In this document: piece by piece, positions 10,136 through 18,825 of the stretch
Numbering within the stretch: position 1 is the stretch's first letter
Layout: each line of letters begins with the position of its first letter
DNA from: Arion vulgaris
Lineage: Eukaryota; Mollusca; Gastropoda; Stylommatophora; Arionidae
Direction: 5' to 3'
Length of the DNA stretch: 64,000 nt
NCBI GenBank assembly: GCA_020796225.1
Contig: CM036754.1
Span: forward strand, 20,278,867 to 20,342,866
The notes under the pieces: model-generated
The model's database searches: none
What the model was told of the DNA's origin: nothing
What the model saw: only the letters and a program-made list of their open reading frames with translations
Program-made: the position numbers and the translations under genes

Positions 10136-10176
10136 TTGATAAAGGCCTTTTGGTCGAAACGTTGCTGTTTATCGTC
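10136..10176 (+). ncRNA. Hammerhead-ribozyme-like core in Penelope 3' end
   Basis: The order fits a type I hammerhead. TTGATAA stands where the consensus is CTGATGA. A small stem (GGCC, loop TTTT, GGTC) follows, then GAA, then a 3-bp stem ACG/CGT closing an 11-nt loop, then GTC at the cleavage position (10174-10176). C3 and G8 are replaced by T and A, which could still pair. Stem I is not obvious. Penelope-like elements are known to carry minimal hammerheads; activity here is unproven. Confidence 0.5.
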
Positions 10177-10235
10177 ACTGTTTATGTATTTTGTAAAACT
10201 GTAATACTTTGTGTTTACGTGTTTAGCTGTTAGGC

Positions 10236-10600
10236 TTAGAATTTCTCTCTCTATTAGATGTCACGCCTCTATAGCCGTCATGCTCAAACCGAGGCCAACG
10301 GTAAGTTGGCCTCGCTCAAACCATCAGTTACATCCTGAATCCATCTTCGATGTAGACTCCATCTTTCCTCTTTGCCGGGTACCTCCTTCCATAATGGTCT
10401 TCTCCTGCCTTCGTGTCTCTTTATATTTCCAAAATACTTCAATTGTTTTCATTCGTACTTGTAGCATTAGCTAGTTTTCTTTGATTTTGAGTTATTTCTG
10501 GATATATATATTTGTACTCTTCTCTGTCCATGATCTGTCCTGAGACTCACAATCACTATAAGTACATAAGTACAGTTATAATAATAATATAATAATTCCT
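10236..10600. other. Unassigned stretch with a perfect hairpin
   Basis: At about 10290-10314 a perfect 10-bp stem is seen: CGAGGCCAAC, loop GGTAA, GTTGGCCTCG. The stretch TTTTCTTTGATTTTGAGTT plus CTCTTCTCTGTCCAT near 10470-10540 recurs at 60985-61055. No coding sequence was recognised. Confidence 0.4.
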
Positions 10601-10614
10601 CTTGTACCGTTATA

Positions 10615-10875
10615 CCTTATATAGGGCCTGCAAGCAATTTCTCCATACCGCTCTATCCCGGGCAACTCTCTTCCATGGAAATGAGAACGATATTTCTCGC
10701 CTCTCTCAGCAAAGTTCGTTTCAATGTCTTCTTAGGTCATCCTCTCTTTCTTGAACCCTTTGCATCCCACTGCAATGCCTGCATTGATATTCATTGACCA
10801 TTTCTTCTCAAGATGTGTCCAACATATCTCCATCTTCTCTTTCTTATAACAGTTGTCACTATAAAAAAAAAAAAA
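10615..10875 (-). mobile_element. Degraded LINE 3' coding end
   Basis: The minus strand encodes a K-K-T-L-K-R-T-L-L-R-E-A block, then W-R-N/M-E-K-L-L-A-G-P-I. This is the RPRKTLKR ... W ending of LINE polyproteins. The left part (TCTCCATCTTCTCTTTCTTATAACAG) recurs near 18470-18500. Confidence 0.5.
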
Positions 10876-10929
10876 AGTGGTTGATCAGATATTTCTCTGA
10901 TTTCACAACTTCTCCTGAATTCGTTCCAT

Positions 10930-11985
10930 TTTATATTCATTATTTTTGCAGACATCTATTTTCAAATGCATTCAACTAATTACTATAATGAATATTTAAT
11001 TATAATGACTAATTAATAAGTACAGTTGTTGAAGTATAATTATTTTCAGTCGAAGAGAAATCACTCTCTTCAAATAATAAATAAATAGTGCGTTACTTCC
11101 CTGTCATTTTCTTGTTTCGTGTACTACTTCCGTTTTATTTCGACCTGTCGACAACGACACTTATTGTCGCTAGAATTGATACTAAGATAATGTCTCAGTC
11201 TGTGACTAATCACTAATACAAGACAATTTATGCCGGTACCAGTATTTGATCAAATGTAGCATCGTCTTGGTTAAAAAATACATATAAAAATTGCTTCATA
11301 TGATCCTAAATTTTGATATTTACGGAAATAATTTACATTTTAGACTAGTACTATATAATATTAATTTTATTTGACCATTTAAAATGTTTCTTTAATTTAT
11401 TTTTTACAAAGTTATTACAAAATTTAATAACGTATAAAGTACCCGAGAAATGTTCTCGATAAAAGAAAACTCCTAAATGCTCCTCCCTGTGGTAGGGGAC
11501 GGTGCACGAACTTGTGCAACAAACTCAAACTGGTTTAAACTGTGTCCACCCACGGTATACTAGCTGTGTTTACTATAACTCACTGTAGGGACCGAGTATT
11601 ATATTATACAGGCTCAGGTCACTATAACTTAGTATAAGTGGGCATCAGCTGTCATTCAGAGAGATAACTCACTTGTTCCAACAACCAGATATAGTTGGCA
11701 GAGATATAGTCTGTTATGTGGAAGGTAAGAGGGAAACGACCACATTAATCTCCTGAGAAAATACATGAATCAAAATAACACGAAAAACATTATAGAAGAT
11801 TTCTTAGGAACTGTCTCGTCCAGTAGGGATGATTCTCATGTGCTACATATAACACTGATCACCGTCATCTACTGTTAGCAGCATCAATATTAAAGCATCA
11901 GAAATATGGAGTGTACAAACAATGACCCAACCTGGAAAACATAGTGCAAGAAGTTAAAAAAATAAATATCAACATTGTAAGAGTT
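10930..11985. other. Unassigned 1-kb stretch
   Basis: AT-rich, with no convincing frame over 60 codons and no family shared with the rest of the window. One ATG followed by a strong donor (ATGTGGAAG|GTAAGA near 11715) was noted, but its phase does not join the first YIF1 exon seen. Confidence 0.3.
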
Positions 11986-11987
11986 GT

Positions 11988-12155
11988 ATTTCTTCTTCGA
12001 ACGCTCCATATCGACCACTTGTTAAACCACTCTTTGTGATTTGTATGTGATCTGAGCCTAATTGTACATGGGGCCAGTTATGCACCTACAAGTAGGCCTG
12101 TCCGATTTCTGTGGCACTTTTTATTTACTAGGGTAGCTTCTCTAGGTATGAGTAT
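11988..12155 (-). mobile_element. SINE-B fragment
   Basis: Starts CTTCTTCGAACGCTCCATAT, continues through ACCACTTGTTAAACCACTC and CTACAAGTAGGCCTG, and stops at CTAGGGTAGCTTC before the core. The 5' half is lacking. Confidence 0.8.
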
Positions 12156-12189
12156 TTGAGATGAGATAGTTGCTGTCAGATAAATTATA

Positions 12190-12560
12190 AGATCGTATCA
12201 TCATTTACTCAAGAGTAAGAGAGAACACACATCAGAGAGTGGTAGGAATAATAATGGTTTCAAAAAGATTGACAGCTCTGAAGGGATTCTGGACAACTTC
12301 AGACGGAGTCCTGTTAGTGAAATTGAATGAAAGACCTGTAGTTATTATTGCTATGCTGATTTATGTACAAACAAGCACAAGGCAGTGCTTTTTGGAGATT
12401 TTAATCCTACGGTGGACTAGTAATACTAAAGTGAAAGGTGTTACTGGTGGATAGGGACTGGAAAATATAAAAAACAGAGGTAACCCCCCTGATAGATTGG
12501 AAATGGAGAGACTCAGGAGACAGTAATTATAATAGAGTATATTTAATTCCCTAAAATATT
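12190..12560 (+). mobile_element. Possible LINE endonuclease remnant
   Basis: The frame 12239-12454 includes L-N-E-R-P-V-V-I-I-A. In the next frame A-V-L-F-G-D-F-N-P (the G-D-x-N box of APE endonucleases) appears at about 12382-12410. No long matching frame survives, so the assignment is weak. Confidence 0.35.
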
Positions 12561-12734
12561 TAGAAATGGGTTAAAACAAGATCCAGGGACAGACTGCAGT
12601 AGTGAAAAAGTACCAGTAATTAGGGTATTTAGAATGCAATTGAAAAAGTAAAGAAGGCTTCACATAGATTTATCCTTACTTAGATTGGAAAACGAAATGA
12701 TGGAGAGATATAACATGGTAGCTCAGAATAGATA

Positions 12735-12990
12735 AAGTAAAGGAACCCTTTTTCATACCTCTAGCTTTATTGGGTAATACGGTGTTAGGCCCATATTTTT
12801 CATTGATCGTCGGCACATGATGTCAAAATCATGCAGACCATTTTTACTTCCCAGTGCTTTACCTGGTACCCAATTAAGGCTTGGCGACCTGAGAGCTGTT
12901 AAGGTTAGAAAAATATTCCATACCCACTGTGGAATTGAACCTGGATCACTAGCCTAAGCAGCGAGTTACCTAACAACTGCGGCTCTCATA
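12735..12990 (-). mobile_element. SINE-G copy, tRNA-derived head
   Basis: On the minus strand the head GAGAGCCGCAGTTGTTAGG is followed by B-box-like GGTTCAATTCC, then the body found at 48728-48996. It ends at AAAGGAACCCTTTTTCATA read on the plus strand. A tRNA-derived SINE is the best reading. Confidence 0.75.
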
Positions 12991-13059
12991 GATGAAGTGT
13001 TGTAACATAAATACAAAGTATTGATAAACAGTGAGAAATACTACCAGAATCAATACATT

Positions 13060-13640
13060 AAACATCATCTGATATTATTCCAGATATAAAATGCAAGGAG
13101 GAAATGGATGACAAGCAAAATTTTATAGTTCATGAATACCATTACAGTCAGAAAAATCCCACTCCAACTGGGAAATTTGATCCTGGAACCACACGTCTAT
13201 AAACCAGTTACTAACCACTACACTATCAAGGCTCTCAAAACTTATCTATACTTGTGCTATATAGACTTTACCAAGGTTTTCAACAAAGTGAATCATTATG
13301 ATCTTTCCAAAATGTTAGATAACTTAAATATCAACAGCAAGTATCTCTCTCTCACGATCCCAATAGCAAGTATCTAAGAATCTTTCAGAATATATATTGG
13401 AAAACAAACGACAACCATAATAGTAGACAAACTGATGGGAACTTTAAAGAAGATAAAAAGTGAGTTAGGCAAGATTGCATATTATCTCCTAATCTATTTT
13501 CTCTGTACAGTGAAAACATTTAGAAATCAATAAACAAGATGGCTGAATTAGGAGTAGGTGGGCAAAATATAAATAATTTGAGATATCTATTGAAAGCAAA
13601 ACATTTAATAGAGAGTATGCTCAATGGCCTTGTTTAATGG
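13060..13640 (+). mobile_element. Degraded LINE reverse transcriptase
   Basis: Encodes CYIDFTKVFNKVNHYDL (the D-F-x-K-A-F-D-x-V-N-H block, with the catalytic second Asp changed to Asn). V-R-Q-D-C-I-L-S-P-N-L-F follows, then MAELGVGGQNINNLRY, which precedes the lost YADD box. Part of a SINE-G head overlaps the 5' end (13145-13235). It is inactive. Confidence 0.75.
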
Positions 13641-13713
13641 CTGTCTGAATACGTTATGAAATGTATACATGTTAACCAACTTAGCTAACTCACAACTTGT
13701 TAAAGAAAGCATG

Positions 13714-14076
13714 CGCCCGAGTGGTTACCTGGGCCCAAATTTGGGTGCAAAGAATAGAACCACTGTTACCTGCCACGCATGTCGTAAGAGGCGACTAAGG
13801 AGGTTTGGCTGAAATCGGATGCACATGTCCTAAACCTGTAGAAATATATGCAGTTAGGGGCCTACCAAACCAATGTGCAACGTATACTGCGTTCTTGGCA
13901 AAGATCAAACATATCACAAAGAGTGATTAAAATTGGTTGTAAAGAACAACGCAAAGAAGAAGAAGAAGAGGGCCTACCAAACCAATGTGCAACGTATACA
14001 CATTCTTGGCAAAGATCAAACTTATCACAAAGAGTGATTAAAATTGGTCGTAAAGAAGAACGCAAAGAAGAAGAAG
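13714..14076 (+). mobile_element. SINE-A copy with duplicated 3' tail
   Basis: Begins CGCCCGAGTGGTTACC and carries the Nin-like core CGCATGTCGTAAGAGGCGAC. It is flanked by a perfect 12-bp duplication AAAGAAAGCATG (13702-13713 and 14077-14088). The last ~111 bp, from GGGCCTACCAAACC to the AAG repeat, occurs twice in tandem. Other copies have it once. Confidence 0.93.
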
Positions 14077-14089
14077 AAAGAAAGCATGT

Positions 14090-14520
14090 AAAGAGTTAAA
14101 AATTCATTTTGACATACAACTATCTACAGGAATAAGTTGTCCCAAATTTTATGATTCCAGAGTTTAAAATGTTCCATTTTTTCTGTGACACACAACAATT
14201 AGTTTATAATTAAGATTCCAGAACTGACTGGATTGGAGGGTGGAACTGGTCAAGGACATACACTGCTTGCACCAATTTTTCCAATGGTGTCTGCAGTTCA
14301 GTTTACATGTCAGTTCTTGCAAAATCTTCATGATGATGTGATGACATTCCAAAGCTCTATTTCTACTGGCGGGCTATACTGAGTGAGACTAGCCAACATG
14401 ATTCAAAGCATCAGTAAATTTGAAGACTGTTGACCTGAGTATATGAGGACTGAACTTGGGCAGACTATGCAGAACATACTATTATGTTCATTGGGTAGGA
14501 ATGCAGCTATGATCAGTGCA
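14090..14520. other. Unassigned stretch
   Basis: Only short frames without known motifs. No repeat relationship to the rest of the window was noticed. Confidence 0.3.
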
Positions 14521-14537
14521 TTGTGAAATACTAAGTA

Positions 14538-15631
14538 GCTAAACACGTAAACACAAAGTACTACAGTTTTACAAAATACATAAACAGTGACGATAAACAG
14601 CAACGTTTCACCAAAAGGCCTTTATCAAGCAAACAACACAACAAGAATGACGAATTTCGAGGAACACTACAAATGGACGATTACATGTGGAAACATAAAC
14701 CTATCTAATGAAAATCTGGGAATAAAACGAACAACGAAATGAGTGCAACACAAAAACCGAAAGTGGAAAAGAAGAGAAACAATAAACAATATAGTGGATA
14801 AATGACACATATATGGAGCAAACACACATATAGATAACAAGGCACAGATAAGACAGTACTAAGAAGCATAGGAATGTAATGCGTTGAGTCCAAGAGGTCG
14901 CAAAGTGCCATAGAATGAAATAAAACGGTTCTCCAGGGCGAATCGACTGCGATCATCTGAGGAACATGATCGGATGGCTGTGACCTGGACATCGTCAACT
15001 CCTGAATGGCCATTATCGTTGAAATGAGTAGCCACAGGAGTCACAGAGCATTGGCGAATATCGCGTAAGTGTTGGGCGAATCGGTCACTGAGTCTCTTAC
15101 GGTTTCGCCAATATAGGACTTGTTGCATCGCTTGCAGGTGATGCATAGATGATATTACTGGACTCACACGTGAAACTGTCTTGAATGGCATACGTAGCTT
15201 TTGGAAAAGAGACAGTGGGGTCTGTATTACATATGCACATGTATTACAGCGCCGACGTCCGCACTGAATGGTGCCCAAGTGACTCTGGATATTAGGCTTG
15301 AGGCGACTGTGTACCAACATATCCTTGAGGCTTCTGTCCCGTCTGTAAGCCACCAAAGGATAGTGTTGGAAGACTGAACGTGTCTCAGGATCAGACTGAA
15401 GAATAGGGAGATGATGGAATAAGACCTTTTCACCAGGGAACTATGAGGGTGGAAAGTTAAGATAAGTTTAACCCTGTTAGAATTGGGGTTCTATGTATGT
15501 GAGAAAGGGCCTCCTGGCGAGCAATTAGCTGAACCCGATGCATGGCAGATGTAAGCACATTCTCCGGGTATAGGCGCTGGCGGAAGAAATCCAGCATCTC
15601 GTGAGCTCTATCACAGCCTCCACCTTTTTTC
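14538..15631 (-). mobile_element. Penelope-like element, copy 2, 5'-truncated
   Basis: A perfect 13-bp duplication, GAAATACTAAGTA, flanks it (14525-14537 and 15632-15644). Read on the minus strand it matches copy 1 closely from CTCACGAGATGCTGG through the GIY-YIG domain and 3' UTR. It then ends at the same GTGTTTAGC. The last RT residues (EMLDFFRQRLYPENV) and endonuclease blocks (KRLSDRFAQHLRDIRQC, SRFALENRFISFYG) are in different frames because of small indels. About 19 bp at the 5' side (GGTGGAGGCTGT, preceded by an A run) do not match the corresponding part of copy 1. Confidence 0.93.
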
Positions 15632-15659
15632 GAAATACTAAGTACAATGTTAGACACAC

Positions 15660-15770
15660 ATGCGATCCTGGCTATCTCCAGTTATTCATTGCCTCCTGGC
15701 TATCTCCAGTTATTCATTGCCTCCTGGCTATCTCCAGTTATTCATTGCCTCCTGGCTATCTCTAGTCATC
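15660..15770. repeat. 28-bp minisatellite, about four copies
   Basis: The unit holds CTGGCTATCTCCAGTTATTC and starts at 15666, 15694 and onwards. The last copy is diverged (TCTAGTCATCC). Confidence 0.9.
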
Positions 15771-15779
15771 CTGCCACTT

Positions 15780-16450
15780 GATACAGATAAATGAGAACAA
15801 GACAATAAAGCTGACAGTGTAACTCTTTTCAACTTAATTCTGGGTACAAGGCAAGTCATGAAAAACTAAATAAAAAAGAAAACTTGCTAGTTTTCAATAT
15901 TTTTAAATATTTTTATGTCTGAACCTATTTCTTTTAAGCATTTTACTTGCTTTTCATGTTGAACTCTAATTGATACCAAACTTTCTTGTAGTGTGTGAAA
16001 CACACATAGGTGCTTTACTTGGCTTCCATATTTATTTGTTGAAAGCAATGTAACAGATTTTATATTTTTGATTAACAGTAAAGAAATCACTCAGACAGCT
16101 CACTCTGGACTTTTTATCTTCATAGCTGTGAGAGGTTATAACTTAACATTCTAGCCAGTAGCATTTCGAGAGCAAACAATGGATGTTCCCTCAGAATACA
16201 GACCTCCAAAATGTAAGCTTATACTTCAAATTGTGTTTTTGAAACAGAAAAGTTGTGAAATGTCTAGACCGGTGTGAGGACATCCATTACGTAAAGATAT
16301 AAACATGTGGAACAAAATGTGATAAATATTTGTTCAGGAATCACAGTAATAGATGTCTGAAAAATGATGAGACACATTCAGAAGTGATAAAATCAAGAGA
16401 AATATCTGGTCAACCACTAGTAATAATTGTTTTAAGAAAGAATATGAAGA
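15780..16450. other. Unassigned stretch
   Basis: AT-rich, with a minus-strand 67-codon frame (15887-16090) of no known family. Nothing else was recognised. Confidence 0.3.
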
Positions 16451-16452
16451 TA

Positions 16453-16711
16453 CAGGGTGTTCAAGATAAAAGTATCCCCATTGACAAATCAAAAGTTGCC
16501 AGGTACTCTTTTCGTTATGTCTACTATTTAAACCAGTTCTGACTAGCTTGTCCTACATCACATTGGTTCATTGCCCCTTCCCGCACCATAATTACACACC
16601 ACAAAAAGTCTCGCTTACTTGACCTATACTACTTCGTAATTGAACCTTCTCATTTTCATAAACATATGCCATATTGGTTCCTTGACGGGGCAATTTATCT
16701 TGAGCACCCTG
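16453..16711. mobile_element. MITE, TA target site, 259 bp
   Basis: The left end CAGGGTGTTCAAGATAAA and right end TTATCTTGAGCACCCTG form a near-perfect inverted repeat, with one internal mismatch in the aligned part. It is flanked by TA at 16451-16452 and 16712-16713. The pattern fits a Tc1/mariner-type non-autonomous element. A related copy is at 6134-6390. Confidence 0.88.
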
Positions 16712-16904
16712 TATATTTGGCATACTTTGAGAAGAAATGATGCATAATGGCACAGGAGGAATATAATAATATAGTTTCATTCAGTTAGTATGACCCTTAT
16801 AGGACTTGGCTCGTATAACAGCTCTCCTAACTACATCTCTATTTGATGCATGAATATATCGCATCTTGCACCTATTTCCTCCTTGGTCTTTCATTGTATA
16901 TCTC

Positions 16905-17270
16905 TTTCTCTAGCCTGTGACACTCCTGGAGCAGTAACAAATGCACACCATTCTTCTTTATTCTTAACCATCCTCTGTACTGTGTTCCAGCTGTGATTCA
17001 TTTCATTCAGTTTGTTCTACTGTTCTCCTCTAGGTCGTTTTAGTTTACCCTCTGGTGTACATCTCAGTGCAGTTTTTGTGATAGAGTTAGTCTCTATGTG
17101 TATCACATGTCCGATCCATCTTCAGTGTCTCTTGGATGATGGTGTTCATATTCTTCTGTTTACACTGTGTAAGCAGTTCTTGGTTAGCGATAGTATTTGG
17201 CCAGAACATGCATAAGATCTTTTGCAGACATTCCTTATGCTTTATTGTCTTTCATGACTTTTTTTACCTC
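16905..17270 (-). mobile_element. LINE-R fragment, old copy
   Basis: The minus strand matches the C terminus and 3' end of the full-length LINE-R at 51304-54556. It encodes CMFWPNTIANQELLTQC and M-N-T-I-I, then MNHSWNTVQRMVK, and ends TCACAGGCTAGAGAAAGAG. It has many substitutions and several indels relative to the two young copies. Confidence 0.85.
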
Positions 17271-17339
17271 ACTTGTATCATTGTCTTACTCTTTTCAATA
17301 GCCAATCATCTTCAGTGTTTACTTCTTGTATTATGGATT

Positions 17340-17600
17340 TACTTGCTCATTTCTGTATTCTGAGTATTTCTTCATCATTCTCACTAGATTGGGATTCGGA
17401 TTCTCTAATAAAGGCAGCCATCTGTCTCAGATTATTATCCACACCATACAGTTTGTCTTGGACGCTAGTGTAAGTGGGCCACCTCTTTCTTCTCAAGTCT
17501 GCACACTGGGGGCAGTTCTGTAGGATATAATTCCTATGATTTCTGCTTCCCGTTTGTGCCGACCTCTTCCAGCAGTAAGTTGTGGCCACCCTCATGATGG
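17340..17600 (-). mobile_element. RNase H LINE 3' end
   Basis: Encodes YILQNCPQCADLRRKRWPTY, then D-K-L-Y-G and LRQMAAFIRESE. This is the E-H-x-L-Q-x-C-P ... tail that follows the RNase H domain in this LINE class. It ends with a GAATGATGAAGAAATAC tail. Similar tails are at 19280-19610, 23400-23695, 26330-26510 and 39140-39350. Confidence 0.8.
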
Positions 17601-17604
17601 TCGG

Positions 17605-18100
17605 TCTGACATTCTTACTGCGTGGCTAAATCTCAGAATCTAAAATTCTGAGTATTTGAAGGAATCTTCTACAGCATTTGTAAAGGCAATGAAGTGCTGA
17701 TTTGTCAAGTGTCCAGATCTTGTAGCATATGTTGCAATAGAAAAGATCATAGCCTAAAATATCTCCTTTTTTTGTATTTCTGCTCATCCACAGTTTCTTC
17801 AGCTGCTTTATTTTCAGTAGATCGATAGAAGAATTAATTTTTTATTCTGGTCATTCTGAAATTTTTTTCTGGTCATTCTGAATTTTTTTAAACTCAAAAG
17901 TCAGGTACCAAATTACATAAGGAATTGACCATGCTTGAAATTAAACCCACATAACATTGTTGATTGAATCCAGTACACTGCCACAGTGTTATATCCACTA
18001 CCATTGTATGGACTGCCAGTGTAGTTATCTCTTGATAGGAAGCCTGCACCAAATAATATGTTCTTATACAGTGCTGTTTCCATAGCAATTTGTTTCACAA
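17605..18100. other. Unassigned stretch, possibly LINE-derived
   Basis: The minus-strand translation of 17640-17800 has scattered similarity to an RT thumb region (C-Y-K-I-W-T-L-D). It is too broken to call. No other features. Confidence 0.25.
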
Positions 18101-18102
18101 AG

Positions 18103-18328
18103 TAACCCTTTTGCTGCTACATACTTTCCGAAGACGGATCTAAAAATAGCTACTCTTTGTTTCTAGGTCACAAACATGAAGGAAAGCCTATAAGCAGTGA
18201 CAGTAGAAATGTATAACATGTTAACACGTCTTTAGCCCACAGAGGAGAGATAATAACAGACATGTTAATGCGTCTTTAGCAGTGAATGGGGGAAACGTCT
18301 ATATATGTCCATAGCAGCTAAAGGGTTA
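18103..18328. mobile_element. MITE, 226 bp, 17-bp inverted termini
   Basis: The left end TAACCCTTTTGCTGCTA and the reverse complement of the right end, TAACCCTTTAGCTGCTA, differ at one base in 17. The CCCTTT start and the near-TTAA flanks (GTAA, TTAT) suggest a piggyBac-type non-autonomous element with a mutated target site. It is non-coding and lies just upstream of the first YIF1 exon seen. Confidence 0.75.
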
Positions 18329-18696
18329 TCTGGAACCATGGACCAACTTTATTTATTCACCTTTTAACATGTTCCTTCTCAATAAGAAACCCAGAGATCA
18401 ACCATATAGGGTAATTTTTTGTTTGTTCACCTGCTATGAATACAGGCGCAGTCAGGGCATCTAATAAATATCCATCTTCTCCTTCTTATAACAGTTGTTA
18501 CTAGTGGTTGACCAGACATTTCTATGATTTCATCACTTCTCCTGAATTTGTTCCGTTACCACATGGTATGAAGACTTGTTATTTTACTATGTACATTACT
18601 CCCAAATATGACAAATAGATTTTATCTCTGTTATTTTGTTTGCACACTTTTTCGTATTGGATTTTTTTCGACATATTTGTCTATTACAAATTCCAG

Positions 18697-18825
18697 CTAG
18701 TCAGAAACGGCGCACTAAAGGAAGCAAGAGTCACCAACAACAGCGAGTCCGCAATGACTTTGATATGCAAAATCAACAATACATGCAGAATCTGGGCCAG
18801 CCAGATATGTTTTATGGAGGACAAG
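18697..18825 (+). CDS. YIF1: YIF1 exon a (residues 1-43 of the visible chain)
   Basis: The acceptor TTCCAG precedes CTAGTCAG, and the donor is CAAG|GTCAGT. It enters in phase 1 (a one-base codon remnant comes from an unseen exon) and leaves one base. It encodes the hydrophilic basic/Gln-rich N-terminal region ([15 protein letters not shown] ... FYGGQ). This region is weakly conserved in the family, so the exon is assigned mainly by splice phase and position. Confidence 0.88.

Larger units (their letters stand above)
7900..10235 (+). mobile_element. Penelope-like element (GIY-YIG type), copy 1
   Basis: The order is: a broken N-terminal piece (about 7938-8034, ending in a stop), the RT frame 8041-9288, a frameshifted linker, a GIY-YIG endonuclease frame to 9875, and a 3' UTR of about 360 bp. 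The UTR contains a hammerhead-like motif and ends near CGTGTTTAGC. That end is the same as in copy 2 at 14538-15631. RT plus C-terminal GIY-YIG is diagnostic for canonical Penelope-like elements. The 5' end is probably truncated, and at least two frameshifts make it non-autonomous as read. Confidence 0.93.

Noticed and set aside
11690..11730. First exon of YIF1 (ATGTGGAAG then GTAAGA)
   Set aside because: The exon would leave phase 0, but the first recognised YIF1 exon needs one carried base.
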